Part shown: in pieces, positions 16,039-25,719 of the stretch | Layout of the letters: the number at the start of each line of letters is the position of its first letter | Position numbering within the stretch: position 1 is the first letter of the stretch | NCBI RefSeq assembly: GCF_001644195.2 | Contig: NZ_LWBL02000041.1 | Location: 83,131-147,130 of the forward strand | Direction of reading: 5' to 3' | Source: Bacillus marinisedimentorum | GTDB lineage: Bacteria > Bacillota > Bacilli > Bacillales > Bacillaceae_O | Length of the DNA: 64,000 nucleotides | Translations under genes and position numbers: made by a program | Notes under the pieces: model-generated | Told to the model about the DNA's origin: nothing | Database searches by the model: none | What the model saw: the letters and a program-made list of their open reading frames with translations, nothing else

Positions 16039-17412
16039 TTATATTAAAATAGCCACACACTCCACATGCGTCGTATGCGGAAACATATCCACCGGCTGAA
16101 CTTCCCGAGTCTCATACCCGCCCTCTTCCAAAATCTTAAGGTCACGGGCCAAAGTCGCCGGATTACACGAAACATAAACAATCCGCTCCGGCTTCATCTC
16201 AAGCATCGTCGCAAGCAGCGTCTCATCACAGCCCTTACGCGGCGGATCCACCACAATCACATCCCCCTTAACGCCTTTTTTCTTCCAGGCAGGCATGACC
16301 TCTTCAGCCTTCCCAACTTCAAACTCCACGTTCCCAATCTCATTCAGCTCCGCATTCCGCTTCGCATCCTCAATCGCTTCCGGGACGATTTCAACGCCGT
16401 ACACCTTCTTCGCCTTCTGGGCAAGGAATAGCGAAATCGTCCCGATGCCGCAGTAAGCATCAATAACAGATTCCGTTCCAGTCAGTTCCGCATACTCCAG
16501 CGCTTTATCATACAATACCTTCGTCTGCTGCGGGTTCACCTGGTAGAACGACCGGGCCGAAATCGCAAACTTGATGTTGCCGATCGTATCGTAGATATAC
16601 TCATTCCCCCACAGCACTTTCGTCTTCTCGCCGAAGATGACGTTCGTGCGCTTCGGGTTGATGTTCTGCACGACGGATTTGACGGCCGGGAACCGCTCGG
16701 TGATGTCGCGGACGATGTTTTTCCGGTTCGGCAGGTTTTCGTCCTTTGTGATGAGGACGACCATGGCCTGGCCGGTTTGTTTGCCGTAGCGGGTGACGAC
16801 GTGGCGCAGGGTGCCTTTGTGTTTTTTCTCGTCGTAGGCGCGGATGCCGTAGCTGCCCGCGATTTCTTTGACGGCCTGGACGAGGTCGTCGTTGGCCTGT
16901 TCCTGGATGAGGCAGGCGTTCATGTCGATGATGTCGTGGCTGCGCTGCTGGTAGAAGCCGGCGACGAGGCCGCCTTCGCGTTCGCCGACCGGGACCTGGG
17001 CTTTGTTGCGGTAGCGCCACGGGTCGTCCATGCCGAGGGTGTCGTGGACGGTGACTTTTCCAAGATCGAGGCCGCCGATGCGCTGGAGGACGTCTTCGAC
17101 CTGCTTTTTCTTCACGTTCAGCTGGCCTTCGTAGCTCAGGTGCTGGAGCTGGCATCCGCCGCATTGCTTGTAGATCGGGCAGGACGGTTCGATGCGGTAG
17201 ATGCTTTCTTCCTCGAGGCCGAGCAGCTTGCCGAAGCCGTAGCCTTTTTTCACTTTGACGACTTTCACCTTGCCGGTTTCGCCTGGCAGGGCGTTCGGGA
17301 CGAACAGCGGGAAGCCGTCGACTTTGGCGACGCCGGCGCCGTCGTGGGTCATATCTTCAAAGGTCACGCGGACCGTTTCATTTTTTTGGACTGGCGGTGT
17401 TTGGTTGGCCAT
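16039..17412 (-). CDS. rlmCD: 23S rRNA (uracil-5-)-methyltransferase, RlmCD/RumA family
   Basis: A 457-residue SAM-dependent methyltransferase making 5-methyluridine in 23S rRNA. An N-terminal TRAM RNA-binding domain (about 10-68) is followed by the Fe-S cysteines [13 protein letters not shown] (about 78-87). The catalytic domain has the SAM motif [22 protein letters not shown], and the nucleophilic cysteine in [12 protein letters not shown] near the C-terminus. B. subtilis RlmCD modifies two uridines, and the neighbouring dgkB gene matches that locus. The 5' half of the gene is distinctly GC-rich, giving long spurious frames on both strands. ATG 17412 follows AAGGAAGAAAAA. Confidence 0.9.
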   Translation of the reverse strand: MANQTPPVQKNETVRVTFEDMTHDGAGVAKVDGFPLFVPNALPGETGKVKVVKVKKGYGFGKLLGLEEESIYRIEPSCPIYKQCGGCQLQHLSYEGQLNVKKKQVEDVLQRIGGLDLGKVTVHDTLGMDDPWRYRNKAQVPVGEREGGLVAGFYQQRSHDIIDMNACLIQEQANDDLVQAVKEIAGSYGIRAYDEKKHKGTLRHVVTRYGKQTGQAMVVLITKDENLPNRKNIVRDITERFPAVKSVVQNINPKRTNVIFGEKTKVLWGNEYIYDTIGNIKFAISARSFYQVNPQQTKVLYDKALEYAELTGTESVIDAYCGIGTISLFLAQKAKKVYGVEIVPEAIEDAKRNAELNEIGNVEFEVGKAEEVMPAWKKKGVKGDVIVVDPPRKGCDETLLATMLEMKPERIVYVSCNPATLARDLKILEEGGYETREVQPVDMFPHTTHVECVAILI

Positions 17413-17488
17413 GTTTTTTTCTTCCTTTACCGTGAAATTGCTTTACTGATTGTATCACAAACGGCCGGGGCATCAAAATGACCGGCAT

Positions 17489-17521
17489 GAAAAAAGGCAA
17501 ACCCGTTACGGATTTACCTTT
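17489..17521 (-). terminator. Terminator overlapping the dgkB stop codon
   Basis: AGGTAAATCCG and CGGGTTTGCCT pair across a TAA loop on the minus strand, followed by TTTTTTC. The loop contains the dgkB stop codon, so dgkB ends inside its own terminator. Confidence 0.7.
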
Positions 17522-18468
17522 TCTTCATTGATCTTCTTCTGTTCAGCCGCTTCGCTTTCTTCATACTTGCGGGCGGTCTTTTCCGGCACGATGACTTCCA
17601 GGTGATGATAGAGATTGACGAATTCGGCCGGAGCAAGTCCGCCGTATTCACCGTCGAGGTTCAGCTGGATTTTATCATCGGTCTTCACTTTTATCCGATT
17701 TGCCTTTGTATAAATAATGTTGGCGTCCTTCAGGTGATCGCCGCGCAGTGCCTGGGAGGCGATGCGGACAAAGTCGGCCAGGTTGATTTTTTTCAAAATG
17801 AGCAGGTCGAACATGCCGTCATAAAATGATGCGTCCGGGGCCAGTTTTTCAAAGCCGCCGACGGAATTTGTGTTGGAGACGAGGAACAGCATCACTTCGC
17901 CTTCATACATTTTGCCGTCGTATTCGATGCTGACTTTGGTCGGGCGAAAAGACGGCAGCATCTCGATGCCTTTCAAGTAGTAGGCGAGCTGCCCGAGCAC
18001 GGTCTTGAGCTTGCTCGGCACTTCATAGGAAAGCTCGGTGATCCGGCCGCCGCCGGCGATATTCATGAAGTATTTTTCGTTCACTTTTCCGATATCAAGC
18101 GGCATCGTGTGGCCTTCAACTAAGATGTCGCATGCTTTTTCAATGGAGCGGGGCACATGGATCGCCCTGGCGAAATCGTTCGTCGTGCCAACCGGGATGA
18201 TGCCAAGCTTCGGGCGGTTCGGCATTTCGGCAAGTCCGTTGATGACCTCATTGATCGTGCCGTCGCCGCCGGCGGCAACGACGAGGTCATAGCCGCGTTC
18301 TGCCGCTGTACGGGCTGCGTCAATGGCATCGCCTTCACATTTCGTCGCATGAGCAGATGCTTCATAGCCGGCTCCTTCCAGCTTGATTAAAATGTCCGGC
18401 AGTGCGCGCTTGACCGCTTCACGGCCGGAGGTTGGATTGTATATGATTCTCGCTTTTTTTGTTTCCAT
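17506..18468 (-). CDS. dgkB: Diacylglycerol kinase (lipid kinase)
   Basis: A cytoplasmic lipid kinase of about 320 residues that phosphorylates diacylglycerol, released during lipoteichoic acid synthesis, back to phosphatidic acid. The family motifs are RIIYNPTSGRE at the N-terminus, AAGGDGTINEVINGL (nucleotide-binding GGDGT) and PVGTTNDFARAI. The C-terminal domain contains DGMFDLLILKK and NLDGEYGG. I use METKKARI (ATG 18468) rather than the ATG three codons earlier, which abuts AAAGG. It precedes rlmCD, as in B. subtilis (yerQ-yefA). The final 25 residues are charged and longer than in B. subtilis DgkB. Confidence 0.9.
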   Translation of the reverse strand: METKKARIIYNPTSGREAVKRALPDILIKLEGAGYEASAHATKCEGDAIDAARTAAERGYDLVVAAGGDGTINEVINGLAEMPNRPKLGIIPVGTTNDFARAIHVPRSIEKACDILVEGHTMPLDIGKVNEKYFMNIAGGGRITELSYEVPSKLKTVLGQLAYYLKGIEMLPSFRPTKVSIEYDGKMYEGEVMLFLVSNTNSVGGFEKLAPDASFYDGMFDLLILKKINLADFVRIASQALRGDHLKDANIIYTKANRIKVKTDDKIQLNLDGEYGGLAPAEFVNLYHHLEVIVPEKTARKYEESEAAEQKKINEEKVNP

Positions 18469-18615
18469 TTCCCTCATCCTTTTCAGGAAAGCGGGTCAGC
18501 CCCGTTTCCACCCCAAAGTTCTCAAGTATTTCCTGTATTTGTCCATAACACAGTATAGTCCTTTCGCATGCGAATGTCCATTTTTAATAGTTTACTGTAA
18601 AAAAGCTGGAAACAT

Positions 18616-20349
18616 TCACAACGGTTCCCGTTTGAATTGCTGCTGGACGAGAAGCTGGTAAAACGCATGGTTCTCCATCAGCTCGGCGTGCGTGCCGATG
18701 CCGGTCACCATGCCGTCCTGCAGGACGATGATCCGGTCGGCATCTATGACGGTCGACAGCCGGTGCGCGATGACAAAAGCGGTCCGCCCTTTCAGCAGTT
18801 CATGAAGCGCCTCCTGGATCATCCGCTCCGATTCGGAATCAAGGCTTGATGTCGCTTCATCGAGCAGCAGAAACTCAGGATTCCGCAAAAAAGCGCGGGC
18901 GATGGCGATCCGCTGTCGCTGTCCGCCTGAAAGCTTATGGCCGCGTTCCCCGACTTCCGTCATATATTGATTCGGCAGGCCGGCAATGAATTCGTGGGCA
19001 TTGGCCTTCTTTGCCGCTTCCATCATTTCCCCGTCGCTCACTTCACGTTCCACACCGTACAGGATGTTATCCTTTATCGTGCCGGCGAGGAGCGGGCTTT
19101 CCTGCGGGACATAGCCGAAGAAACGGCGCCATTGTGAAAGGTTGAATTGATCGTGCGGTATATCTCCAAGCTTCATTTCCCCTTTATCAGGCTCATAAAA
19201 CCGTTCCATCAGCGCGAAGATCGTCGTCTTGCCGGCGCCGCTCGGGCCGACAAATGCCGTCAGCGTGCCCCGTTCGGCTTCAAACGAGACATCTTTTAAC
19301 ACTTGATGGTCTTCATACCCGAAGGAGACGTTGTCGAAGACGAGCCGGTCAGGCTTCGGCTCAGGCTGGATTCCAAGTTCCGGTTCATCGTCTTCATGGA
19401 GGATCTGAAAAAGCCGCTCGCCTGCCCCTTTCGCATCCTGGAAGCTTGTGATGAACCGGCTCATCGTACTGAATGGGACGATAATTTGAAACAGGTACAG
19501 GATGAAGGCGACGAGTTCGCCGGACGTGATCGAGCCCTGGCTGACGCGGTAGGCGCCGAAACCGACGACTCCGATGAAAATCGCCATCATCAGCGTGCCC
19601 ATGAGCGGCTGCAAAATCGATTCGATTTTCGCCTTGGCGACGCCGTAGTCATAGAGCGACCGGAACGTCCCCTTGCCCCGCTCCATTTCTTTTGATTCGG
19701 TGTTGTACGCTTTGATCAGCCGGATTTCGGCCAGCATCCCGGTGAGGAAACCGGTCAGCTCTGACATCTTCTCCTGTTTTCCGTATGAAATTTTATAAAT
19801 CTTGCGGCCGATCGGGATGACGATCAATAGCATGAGCGGCACCGCCGACAGCATGACGGCCGTCATCGGCACATCGAGGCTGAACAGGATGAACACTGAC
19901 ACGATGACGGTGATGACGCTTGTTGCGAACTGGACGATTTCCGATGACAGCAAATTCATGACGGCAGTCGTATCGTTCGTCACGCGGCTGATCATTTTAC
20001 CGGACTCGTGCTCGTCATAGTACTTCACCGGCAAAAACAACAGTTTCTCCCACAGCCGGTCGCGCAGCCTGCGGATGATTTTTTCACCGGCCCGTGTCAG
20101 TAAAAAAAGGGACAGCGCGCTCGACAGCACCTGCAGGCCGAATAAAAGCAGTACAAAGGCACCCGTTGCCAGCGGTACTTCTTCCGGCAAGCTGTCGATC
20201 ACGTTTTTGACGAGAAGCGGAATCGACAGAGACGCGCCGGTCTGGAAAATCGACAGCACGAGCGCCAACAGCAGCTGTCCTGTCGGCGGGTCGGTCATCT
20301 GCCAGAGCCGTTTGAATGTGAAAGACGTTTTTTGTTTCCGTTTTTTCAT
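18616..20349 (-). CDS. ABC multidrug exporter, half-transporter (BmrA-like)
   Basis: A 577-residue half-transporter. Six membrane helices (about 20-310) are followed by a nucleotide-binding domain with Walker A GPSGAGKTT, signature LSGGQRQR, Walker B FLLLDEATSSLD and the H-loop in IAHRLST. It should work as a homodimer expelling drugs or lipids; length and start (MKKRKQKTSF) match BmrA of B. subtilis best. I choose ATG 20349 after AAAGGTGA; ATG 20367 after GAGGGG is an alternative. It is monocistronic, ending about 150 bases before dgkB begins. Substrate unknown. Confidence 0.88.
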   Translation of the reverse strand: MKKRKQKTSFTFKRLWQMTDPPTGQLLLALVLSIFQTGASLSIPLLVKNVIDSLPEEVPLATGAFVLLLFGLQVLSSALSLFLLTRAGEKIIRRLRDRLWEKLLFLPVKYYDEHESGKMISRVTNDTTAVMNLLSSEIVQFATSVITVIVSVFILFSLDVPMTAVMLSAVPLMLLIVIPIGRKIYKISYGKQEKMSELTGFLTGMLAEIRLIKAYNTESKEMERGKGTFRSLYDYGVAKAKIESILQPLMGTLMMAIFIGVVGFGAYRVSQGSITSGELVAFILYLFQIIVPFSTMSRFITSFQDAKGAGERLFQILHEDDEPELGIQPEPKPDRLVFDNVSFGYEDHQVLKDVSFEAERGTLTAFVGPSGAGKTTIFALMERFYEPDKGEMKLGDIPHDQFNLSQWRRFFGYVPQESPLLAGTIKDNILYGVEREVSDGEMMEAAKKANAHEFIAGLPNQYMTEVGERGHKLSGGQRQRIAIARAFLRNPEFLLLDEATSSLDSESERMIQEALHELLKGRTAFVIAHRLSTVIDADRIIVLQDGMVTGIGTHAELMENHAFYQLLVQQQFKREPL

Positions 20350-20669
20350 TTCTTCACCTTTTTCCATATAAAAGCCCCTCATTGCGAGAGGGACTCAGGG
20401 CATATAAGTACATTTCATTAAAGGTTGGGTATAGGATGATTTTAGTGTAACGGGCATAGAATGTCCAGAAAATGGTATAATTTCGTATCTCCCGGTGTGC
20501 TGCTGATGCCAGGCTTATGGGCTTCCGAATGCAGGCCCTGCACCTGTAAATGTAAGGCACAATCTTAGATTTATATTGCCTGTTATGATATACATTATTT
20601 ACCGCATTGTTTAAAAATTAGTACTAGTGTATGCTGCAATCATTTCCGTAATAAACAGGAGGGGTAATC
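20350..20669. other. Divergent intergenic region, no gene seen
   Basis: Spacer between the ABC exporter and the thioesterase gene, read outward in both directions. A hairpin, AGCCCCTC pairing with GAGAGGGACT (20371-20393), lies at the start of the exporter transcript. Otherwise I see nothing that I can assign. Confidence 0.5.
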
Positions 20670-21098
20670 ATGAATAAAATAAAACCAGCTTATGAAGAGT
20701 TCCCGTTAAAGACATATGATAAGATCCGTTACAGAGATACAGATCGGCAAGGTCATGTAAATAATGCGCTGTTTTCGACATTCCTCGAAACCGGCCGGAC
20801 AGAGCTCCTCTATGCCAGTGAGCCGCTGCATGATGAAAATGCGTCATTTGTCATCGCGAACCAAAACTTGAATTTGCTGTCTGAAATTCGCTGGCCGGGA
20901 ACCGCGGAGATCGGTTCTGCTGTTATAAGGATCGGCAACAGTTCCCTGACTTTGTTTCAAGGAATTTATCAGAATGGAACGCTTGCAGCAACGGCCGAAA
21001 CCGTCATCGTGCAGATGGATGATTCCACGCGCAAAGCTAAACCGCTTTCAGATAGAACAAGAGAGATCTTAAAGCAATATTTGGTTGAAAACGAATAA
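20670..21098 (+). CDS. Acyl-CoA thioesterase, 4-hydroxybenzoyl-CoA thioesterase-like
   Basis: A 142-residue hotdog-fold protein. The motif IRYRDTDRQGHVNNALFSTF near residue 20 is the family signature, with the catalytic aspartate in the DTDRQGHVNN stretch. It hydrolyses acyl-CoA thioesters, acyl chain unknown. ATG 20670 follows GGAGGGG. The next gene starts about 28 bases downstream on the same strand, so the two may be co-transcribed. Confidence 0.85.
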   Translation: MNKIKPAYEEFPLKTYDKIRYRDTDRQGHVNNALFSTFLETGRTELLYASEPLHDENASFVIANQNLNLLSEIRWPGTAEIGSAVIRIGNSSLTLFQGIYQNGTLAATAETVIVQMDDSTRKAKPLSDRTREILKQYLVENE

Positions 21099-21125
21099 GC
21101 AAAAGATAACGCAGTAAAACATAAG

Positions 21126-22397
21126 GTGGTGCTCAGCATCGATCCACAAGTCAGCATTTTCGGTGTACTTGCAGCAATGGCTATAACAATTACATTGATT
21201 TTCAGAAAGGTTAATCCTACATATGCAATGATGGTTGGCGCTGGTGCCGGGGGGATTATCGGAGGGCTGGATTTGCCGGCAACCGTAGATTATATGATGG
21301 GCGGTGCCAGGCTGCTGACTCCGGCAATCATGCGGGTTTTAGCAGCCGGTATATTAGTAGGCGTGTTAATCGAATCCGGCGCAGCGAGCGTGATCGCAAA
21401 TACAATCGTTCAAAAAATGGGGGAAGCAAGAGCACTGCTGGCGATCACGTTATCAACGTTAATCTTGACGGCATCGGGCGTGTTCATTGCGGCCGCTGTC
21501 ATCACGGTGTCACCGATTGCGTTAATGATTGCCAAACGCACCGGCATTTCGCGGCTCAGTATTGTAATCGCGGTTGTTTGCGGAGCAAGAGCGGGTAATA
21601 TCATGTCCCCCAATCCGAACACGATTGCGGCGGCTGACAGCTTTTCGGTTCCGCTTACGAGCGTGATGGCAGCAGGCATTATCCCGGCTGCCGTTGGAGC
21701 GGCGTTAATCTATTTTATTGCCAAAAAATTGAGCAATACGGGGTCAAAGGTGACCGGAAGCGAAAAAGAAAGGGCAGAAGCGAAAGACCAGCCCTCCTTC
21801 GCGGCAGCAATTTCCGGGCCCTTATTTGCCATCTTCCTGCTTTCCCTGCAGCCGTTATTTGACATTAAAATCGACTCGTTAATCGCATTGCCGGCCGGCG
21901 GTATCTTCGGCCTGCTCATTATGGGGAAAATAACAGAATTGAAGGATCATATGACGAGCGGACTCCAAAAAATGTCCGGAATCGCCATTGTCATCCTGGG
22001 AACTGGGACACTGGCAGGCATTATTGTCCATTCTTCCCTGAATGACATGATCATGAGTGGCTTACAAGCTTTCAATTTGCCAGTTTCGCTCATCGCACCA
22101 CTTTCCGGTTCGTTCATGTCCATGGCAACCGCGTCCGCAACATCATCCGCCGCGATTTCAAGCAACGTCTTCGGAGAAACGCTGCTCGAAAACGGCGTCA
22201 GCGCTCTGGCAAGCGCAGCGATGATCAACGCAGGGGCTGCAGCATTCGATCACTTGCCCCATGGCCCTTTATTCCACATTTCACGGGAGAGCCTCTTTAT
22301 GCCCATGAAAGAGAGGCTGAAAGCACTGCCCTATGAAACGTTGATTGGAGCGGTGATGGTGATTGTTTCGGCGATCGTTCATGGGGGATTGCTGTGA
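21126..22397 (+). CDS. GntP-family permease (gluconate/carboxylate:H+ symporter-like)
   Basis: A 423-residue polytopic inner membrane protein with about 11-12 hydrophobic segments. NPTYAMMVGAGAGGIIGGLD near the start, GNIMSPNPNTIAAADSF in the middle, and ATASATSSAAISSNVFGETL late are typical of GntP/CitMHS-like transporters for small organic acids. The listed GTG start overlaps its AAGGTGG site, and no better-placed start is visible, so the N-terminus is uncertain by a few residues. Substrate unknown; the upstream thioesterase may hint at acyl or carboxylate metabolism. Confidence 0.8.
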   Translation: MVLSIDPQVSIFGVLAAMAITITLIFRKVNPTYAMMVGAGAGGIIGGLDLPATVDYMMGGARLLTPAIMRVLAAGILVGVLIESGAASVIANTIVQKMGEARALLAITLSTLILTASGVFIAAAVITVSPIALMIAKRTGISRLSIVIAVVCGARAGNIMSPNPNTIAAADSFSVPLTSVMAAGIIPAAVGAALIYFIAKKLSNTGSKVTGSEKERAEAKDQPSFAAAISGPLFAIFLLSLQPLFDIKIDSLIALPAGGIFGLLIMGKITELKDHMTSGLQKMSGIAIVILGTGTLAGIIVHSSLNDMIMSGLQAFNLPVSLIAPLSGSFMSMATASATSSAAISSNVFGETLLENGVSALASAAMINAGAAAFDHLPHGPLFHISRESLFMPMKERLKALPYETLIGAVMVIVSAIVHGGLL

Positions 22398-22440
22398 TGG
22401 GAGGTCTGCTGGTTTTGACGAATTTCTCAGGGTGGACCAG

Positions 22441-22487
22441 AACAAACAGGTGCGTATCTGCCTATTTCAGAGACGCACCTGTTTGTT
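22441..22487. terminator. Bidirectional terminator between convergent genes
   Basis: AACAAACAGGTGCGT and ACGCACCTGTTTGTT form a perfect 15-bp stem. The permease gene reads in from the left and the CBS-domain gene from the right, so it can serve both. Confidence 0.75.
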
Positions 22488-22509
22488 CATGCTTTACTAG
22501 CGTTTAATT

Positions 22510-23826
22510 CTAAATTGGCTGTTTTTCCAGAGAAGCCTTTACTTTTACAATTCTTTTTTCATCCGCTTCCTCTACAGTAAAACGAATATGATTGTATGTC
22601 ACTTCCGGATGGTCATCTTTTTGTGGAATATAACCAAGCATATCGATGATAAAACCGCTTAACGTATCATAATCCTCGACAGGCAGGTTCGTTTTTAACA
22701 TGTCTTCCACTTCATGAAGATTGACAATGCCGGAAATAAGAAAGGTATTTTCATCTATCGGAATGATTGAATCTTCCTCATGTTCAAGTTCATCATGTTC
22801 AGCTGTGATGGAACCGACGATTTCTTCCATAATATCCTCAATCGTGACAATGCCATCCGTTCCTCCGTACTCATCGATCACAATGGCCATATGTGTATGG
22901 CTCATTTGAAATTCTCTAAAGAAATCATCAATTTTTTTCGACCCTATCACATATAAAGGCTCTCTCGAAAGTTCTTTTAAGCTGAAATTCCCGACATCCC
23001 CATTCTCCATAAATTGTATTAGATCCTTAACATGAAAAATGCCGATAATATTATCCAGGCTATCCTGATAAACAGGGAAGCGGGTATATTTTTCAGCACT
23101 GACGATATGAACAACTTCTTTAAAATTAAAATGGACAGGCAAGGCGACAATGTTTGTCCGATGTGTCATAACGTCTTCCACATCTTTGTTATCAAGTTCA
23201 AAAATATTGTTGATCATCACTTTCTCATTTTCTTGAATCGTTCCTTTTTCTTCACCGACATCAACCATCATCCTGATTTCTTCTTCTGTCACATTGTCAT
23301 CAGGTGCATTGGGATCCACTCCAAAAAGTCTTACAATCGCATTCGTTGAGACGGTTAAGAGCTTAACGAAAGGTGAAGAGATTTTTGATAACACTGTAAG
23401 TGGCACCGCGGCAAGGTTGGAAATGGCCTCCGCTTTGGTCAATGCCAGCCGTTTTGGAACTAACTCCCCCAACACTAACGTAAAGTAGGAAAGGATAAGC
23501 GTAATCACAATAACCGATACAGCCTCAAGCACTGCCTGCGTCCCCGGAACTCCCAATGCCACCAGCCAATCGGCGAAACTTGCCGCAAAGCTCTCAGCCG
23601 CAAAGGCACTGGCTAAAAAACCGGCCAGGGTGATGCCGATTTGGATAGTGGCTAAAAAGCGGCTCGGTTCCAATAAAAGCCGGTGAAGCAGGATTGCCTT
23701 CTTATCTCCCTTTTCAGCCAGTCTTTTGACCTTGTTATCATTTAACGAAATTAATGCAATTTCTGAAGCTGCAAAAAAAGCATTTAACAAAATGAGAATC
23801 ACTAAAATAGGTATTTCTATACCCAA
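22510..23826 (-). CDS. Hemolysin/CorC-family membrane protein with DUF21 and CBS domains
   Basis: A 438-residue protein. The N-terminal DUF21 domain has four hydrophobic segments (about 1-190) with the typical start ILLNAFFAASEIALISLN. Two CBS domains follow (about 210-335, including DVMTHRTNIVALP and HMAIVIDEYGGTDGIVTIED). A CorC_HlyC domain closes the protein (about 350-430). The family is implicated in magnesium or cobalt homeostasis and is not a proven haemolysin. Start ATG at 23826; the gene stands alone. Confidence 0.88.
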   Translation of the reverse strand: MGIEIPILVILILLNAFFAASEIALISLNDNKVKRLAEKGDKKAILLHRLLLEPSRFLATIQIGITLAGFLASAFAAESFAASFADWLVALGVPGTQAVLEAVSVIVITLILSYFTLVLGELVPKRLALTKAEAISNLAAVPLTVLSKISSPFVKLLTVSTNAIVRLFGVDPNAPDDNVTEEEIRMMVDVGEEKGTIQENEKVMINNIFELDNKDVEDVMTHRTNIVALPVHFNFKEVVHIVSAEKYTRFPVYQDSLDNIIGIFHVKDLIQFMENGDVGNFSLKELSREPLYVIGSKKIDDFFREFQMSHTHMAIVIDEYGGTDGIVTIEDIMEEIVGSITAEHDELEHEEDSIIPIDENTFLISGIVNLHEVEDMLKTNLPVEDYDTLSGFIIDMLGYIPQKDDHPEVTYNHIRFTVEEADEKRIVKVKASLEKQPI

Positions 23827-24023
23827 GAAAATTCAGCCTCCAAAAAACATTTAGTAGTCAATATTGATAACTGATTAAGGATATTGCCGTCACAGCAATC
23901 AATTCAGTATGCACCCTTAAACAAGAGAATTCTCTTTTATTATGCACCACTTCATTTGCTTTTTACATAGTTTATCCTTTTTTACCTGTGCATCTGTATG
24001 AACGGAGACATGAGATGAACTTC

Positions 24024-24247
24024 CATATAAAGAAAACCCGCCGATGGCGAGCCTTTAGGCGAAGACAGGGGCGTAGTTGCCCTTATCTATAATCTTAAAT
24101 TTGCCACTGCGTGGAAATCCTCCCTTGCTGACAATTTATACTTTCCTATATGGTAAAACAACCCGCCGATTAGCGAGCCTAGCGATATTGTTAAAATTGG
24201 CAGCTGCATCGAATTGCTCCCTAGCCGACAATTTCCTGTATAGAAAA
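24024..24247 (-). repeat. Two diverged tandem copies of a hairpin-ended intergenic repeat
   Basis: Read on the minus strand, each unit contains AATTGTCRGC(T/A)AGGGAG, GCAG(C/T)(T/G)GC(C/A)AATTT, and ends in a stem such as GGCTCGCCATCGGCGGG followed by TTTTCTTT. Units lie at about 24026-24143 and 24147-24246, just downstream of gatB. Open frames through the region have no ribosome binding site. Each end looks like an intrinsic terminator. The rest of 23827-24023 holds nothing I can assign. Confidence 0.6.
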
Positions 24248-24274
24248 AGCCCCTCCATTCAGAGGGACTTTTTC
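24244..24274 (-). terminator. Terminator of the gatCAB operon
   Basis: AGTCCCTCT pairs with the GAGGGGCTTTTT side across a short loop on the minus strand, a few bases after the gatB stop. Its T run is clear. Confidence 0.75.
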
Positions 24275-24276
24275 CT

Positions 24277-25704
24277 TTAGCGCTTATCCATTTCTTCAAT
24301 AAGAAGCTTGTTGACCATCGGCGGGTTCGCCTTGCCTTTGGTCGCTTTCATGACCTGGCCGACGAGGAAACCGAGGGCGCGGTCTTTGCCGTTTTTATAG
24401 TCTTCGATGGACTGCCCGTTTTCATCAAGAATGCCGGTGACAATCTTGCGGAGCTCGCCTTCATCGGAGATTTGCACAAGCCCTTTTTCTTTGACGATCG
24501 CTTCAGGGTCGCCGCCTTTTTCAATGAGGTCTTTGAAGACCTTCTTGGCGATTTTGGAAGAGATCGTGCCTTTTTCGATCAGGCCGACGAGTTTTGCCAG
24601 GCCTTCCGGTGTCAGGGCTACATCGTGGAACTCTTTAGCGTTCTGGTTCAAGTAGCCGGACACTTCACCCATGAGCCAGTTGGCCGCCTGTTTCGCATCG
24701 GCGCCTTTGTCAATTGTCGCTTCAAAGAAATCGGACATTTCTTTTGTCAGCGTGAGCACGTGGGCGTCGTACGCCGGCAGGCCAAGTTCGTTCACATAGC
24801 GGGCGCGGCGCTCATCCGGCAGCTCCGGAATCTGGGCGCGGACTTTTTCCTTCCACTCGTCATCGATGTAAAAGTCGACAAGATCCGGTTCCGGGAAGTA
24901 CCGGTAGTCATCGGAGCCTTCTTTTACACGCATGAGGATCGTTTTCTTCGTCTGCTCATCGTAGCGGCGTGTTTCCTGGAGGATTTCTCCGCCGGCGAGC
25001 AATTCTTTTTCCTGGCGTACTTCCTCATACTCCAGTCCCTTTTGCACAAAAGAGAAGGAGTTCAAGTTTTTCAGCTCGGTTTTCGTACCGAATTTTTCCT
25101 GGCCGATCGGGCGGATCGACAGGTTGGCGTCGCAGCGCAGCGATCCTTCTTCCATTTTACAGTCGGATACGCCGGTGTACTGGATGATCGACTTCAGTTT
25201 TTCCAGATACGCATACGCCTCTTCGGGCGTGCGCATATCCGGCTCGGATACGATTTCGATCAGCGGTGTGCCGACACGGTTGAAGTCGACGAGTGAGCCG
25301 TCATCCGTGTGGGTCAGCTTGCCGGCATCCTCTTCAAGATGAAGGCGGGTGATGCCGATTTTTTTCTTTTCGCCGTTCACTTCGATTTCAATCCAGCCGT
25401 TTTCGCCGATCGGCTTGTCAAACTGGGAAATCTGATAGGCTTTCGGGTTGTCCGGATAAAAATAGTTCTTCCGGTCAAACTTCGTGTCGGTCGCGATTTC
25501 GCAGTTAAGCGCCATGGCCGCGCGCATCGCGAATTCGACGGCCTGTTTGTTCATGACCGGCAGCACTCCCGGGTGGCCGAGGCAAATCGGGCACGTTTGC
25601 GTATTCGGGGGTGCACCGAAATCTGTTGAACAGCCGCAGAAAATTTTCGAGTTCGTTTTCAGTTCGACGTGGACTTCAAGTCCAATGATCGTTTCAAAGT
25701 TCAT
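24277..25704 (-). CDS. gatB: Aspartyl/glutamyl-tRNA(Asn/Gln) amidotransferase subunit B
   Basis: A 475-residue subunit that binds misacylated Glu-tRNA(Gln) (or Asp-tRNA(Asn)) and activates the acyl group. [16 protein letters not shown] at residue 8, [13 protein letters not shown], and EEDAGK are family signatures; a C-terminal YqeY-like tail domain follows (about 330-475). The 16-base gap to gatA and the order gatC-gatA-gatB show one operon. Start ATG 25704 follows GGGGGGAACC. Confidence 0.96.
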   Translation of the reverse strand: MNFETIIGLEVHVELKTNSKIFCGCSTDFGAPPNTQTCPICLGHPGVLPVMNKQAVEFAMRAAMALNCEIATDTKFDRKNYFYPDNPKAYQISQFDKPIGENGWIEIEVNGEKKKIGITRLHLEEDAGKLTHTDDGSLVDFNRVGTPLIEIVSEPDMRTPEEAYAYLEKLKSIIQYTGVSDCKMEEGSLRCDANLSIRPIGQEKFGTKTELKNLNSFSFVQKGLEYEEVRQEKELLAGGEILQETRRYDEQTKKTILMRVKEGSDDYRYFPEPDLVDFYIDDEWKEKVRAQIPELPDERRARYVNELGLPAYDAHVLTLTKEMSDFFEATIDKGADAKQAANWLMGEVSGYLNQNAKEFHDVALTPEGLAKLVGLIEKGTISSKIAKKVFKDLIEKGGDPEAIVKEKGLVQISDEGELRKIVTGILDENGQSIEDYKNGKDRALGFLVGQVMKATKGKANPPMVNKLLIEEMDKR

Positions 25705-25719
25705 GTCTGGTTCCCCCCT

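Noticed and set aside
16601..17164. 187-residue minus-strand frame inside rlmCD and 234-residue frame on the other strand
   Set aside because: They are shadows of the GC-rich rlmCD coding sequence, with proline/arginine-rich nonsense and no site.
24087..24299. 70-residue minus-strand frame after gatB
   Set aside because: It overlaps the gatB end and the terminator and then the tandem repeat; it is not a plausible protein.
24472..25296. 274-residue plus-strand frame opposite gatB
   Set aside because: Antisense shadow of a conserved gene.
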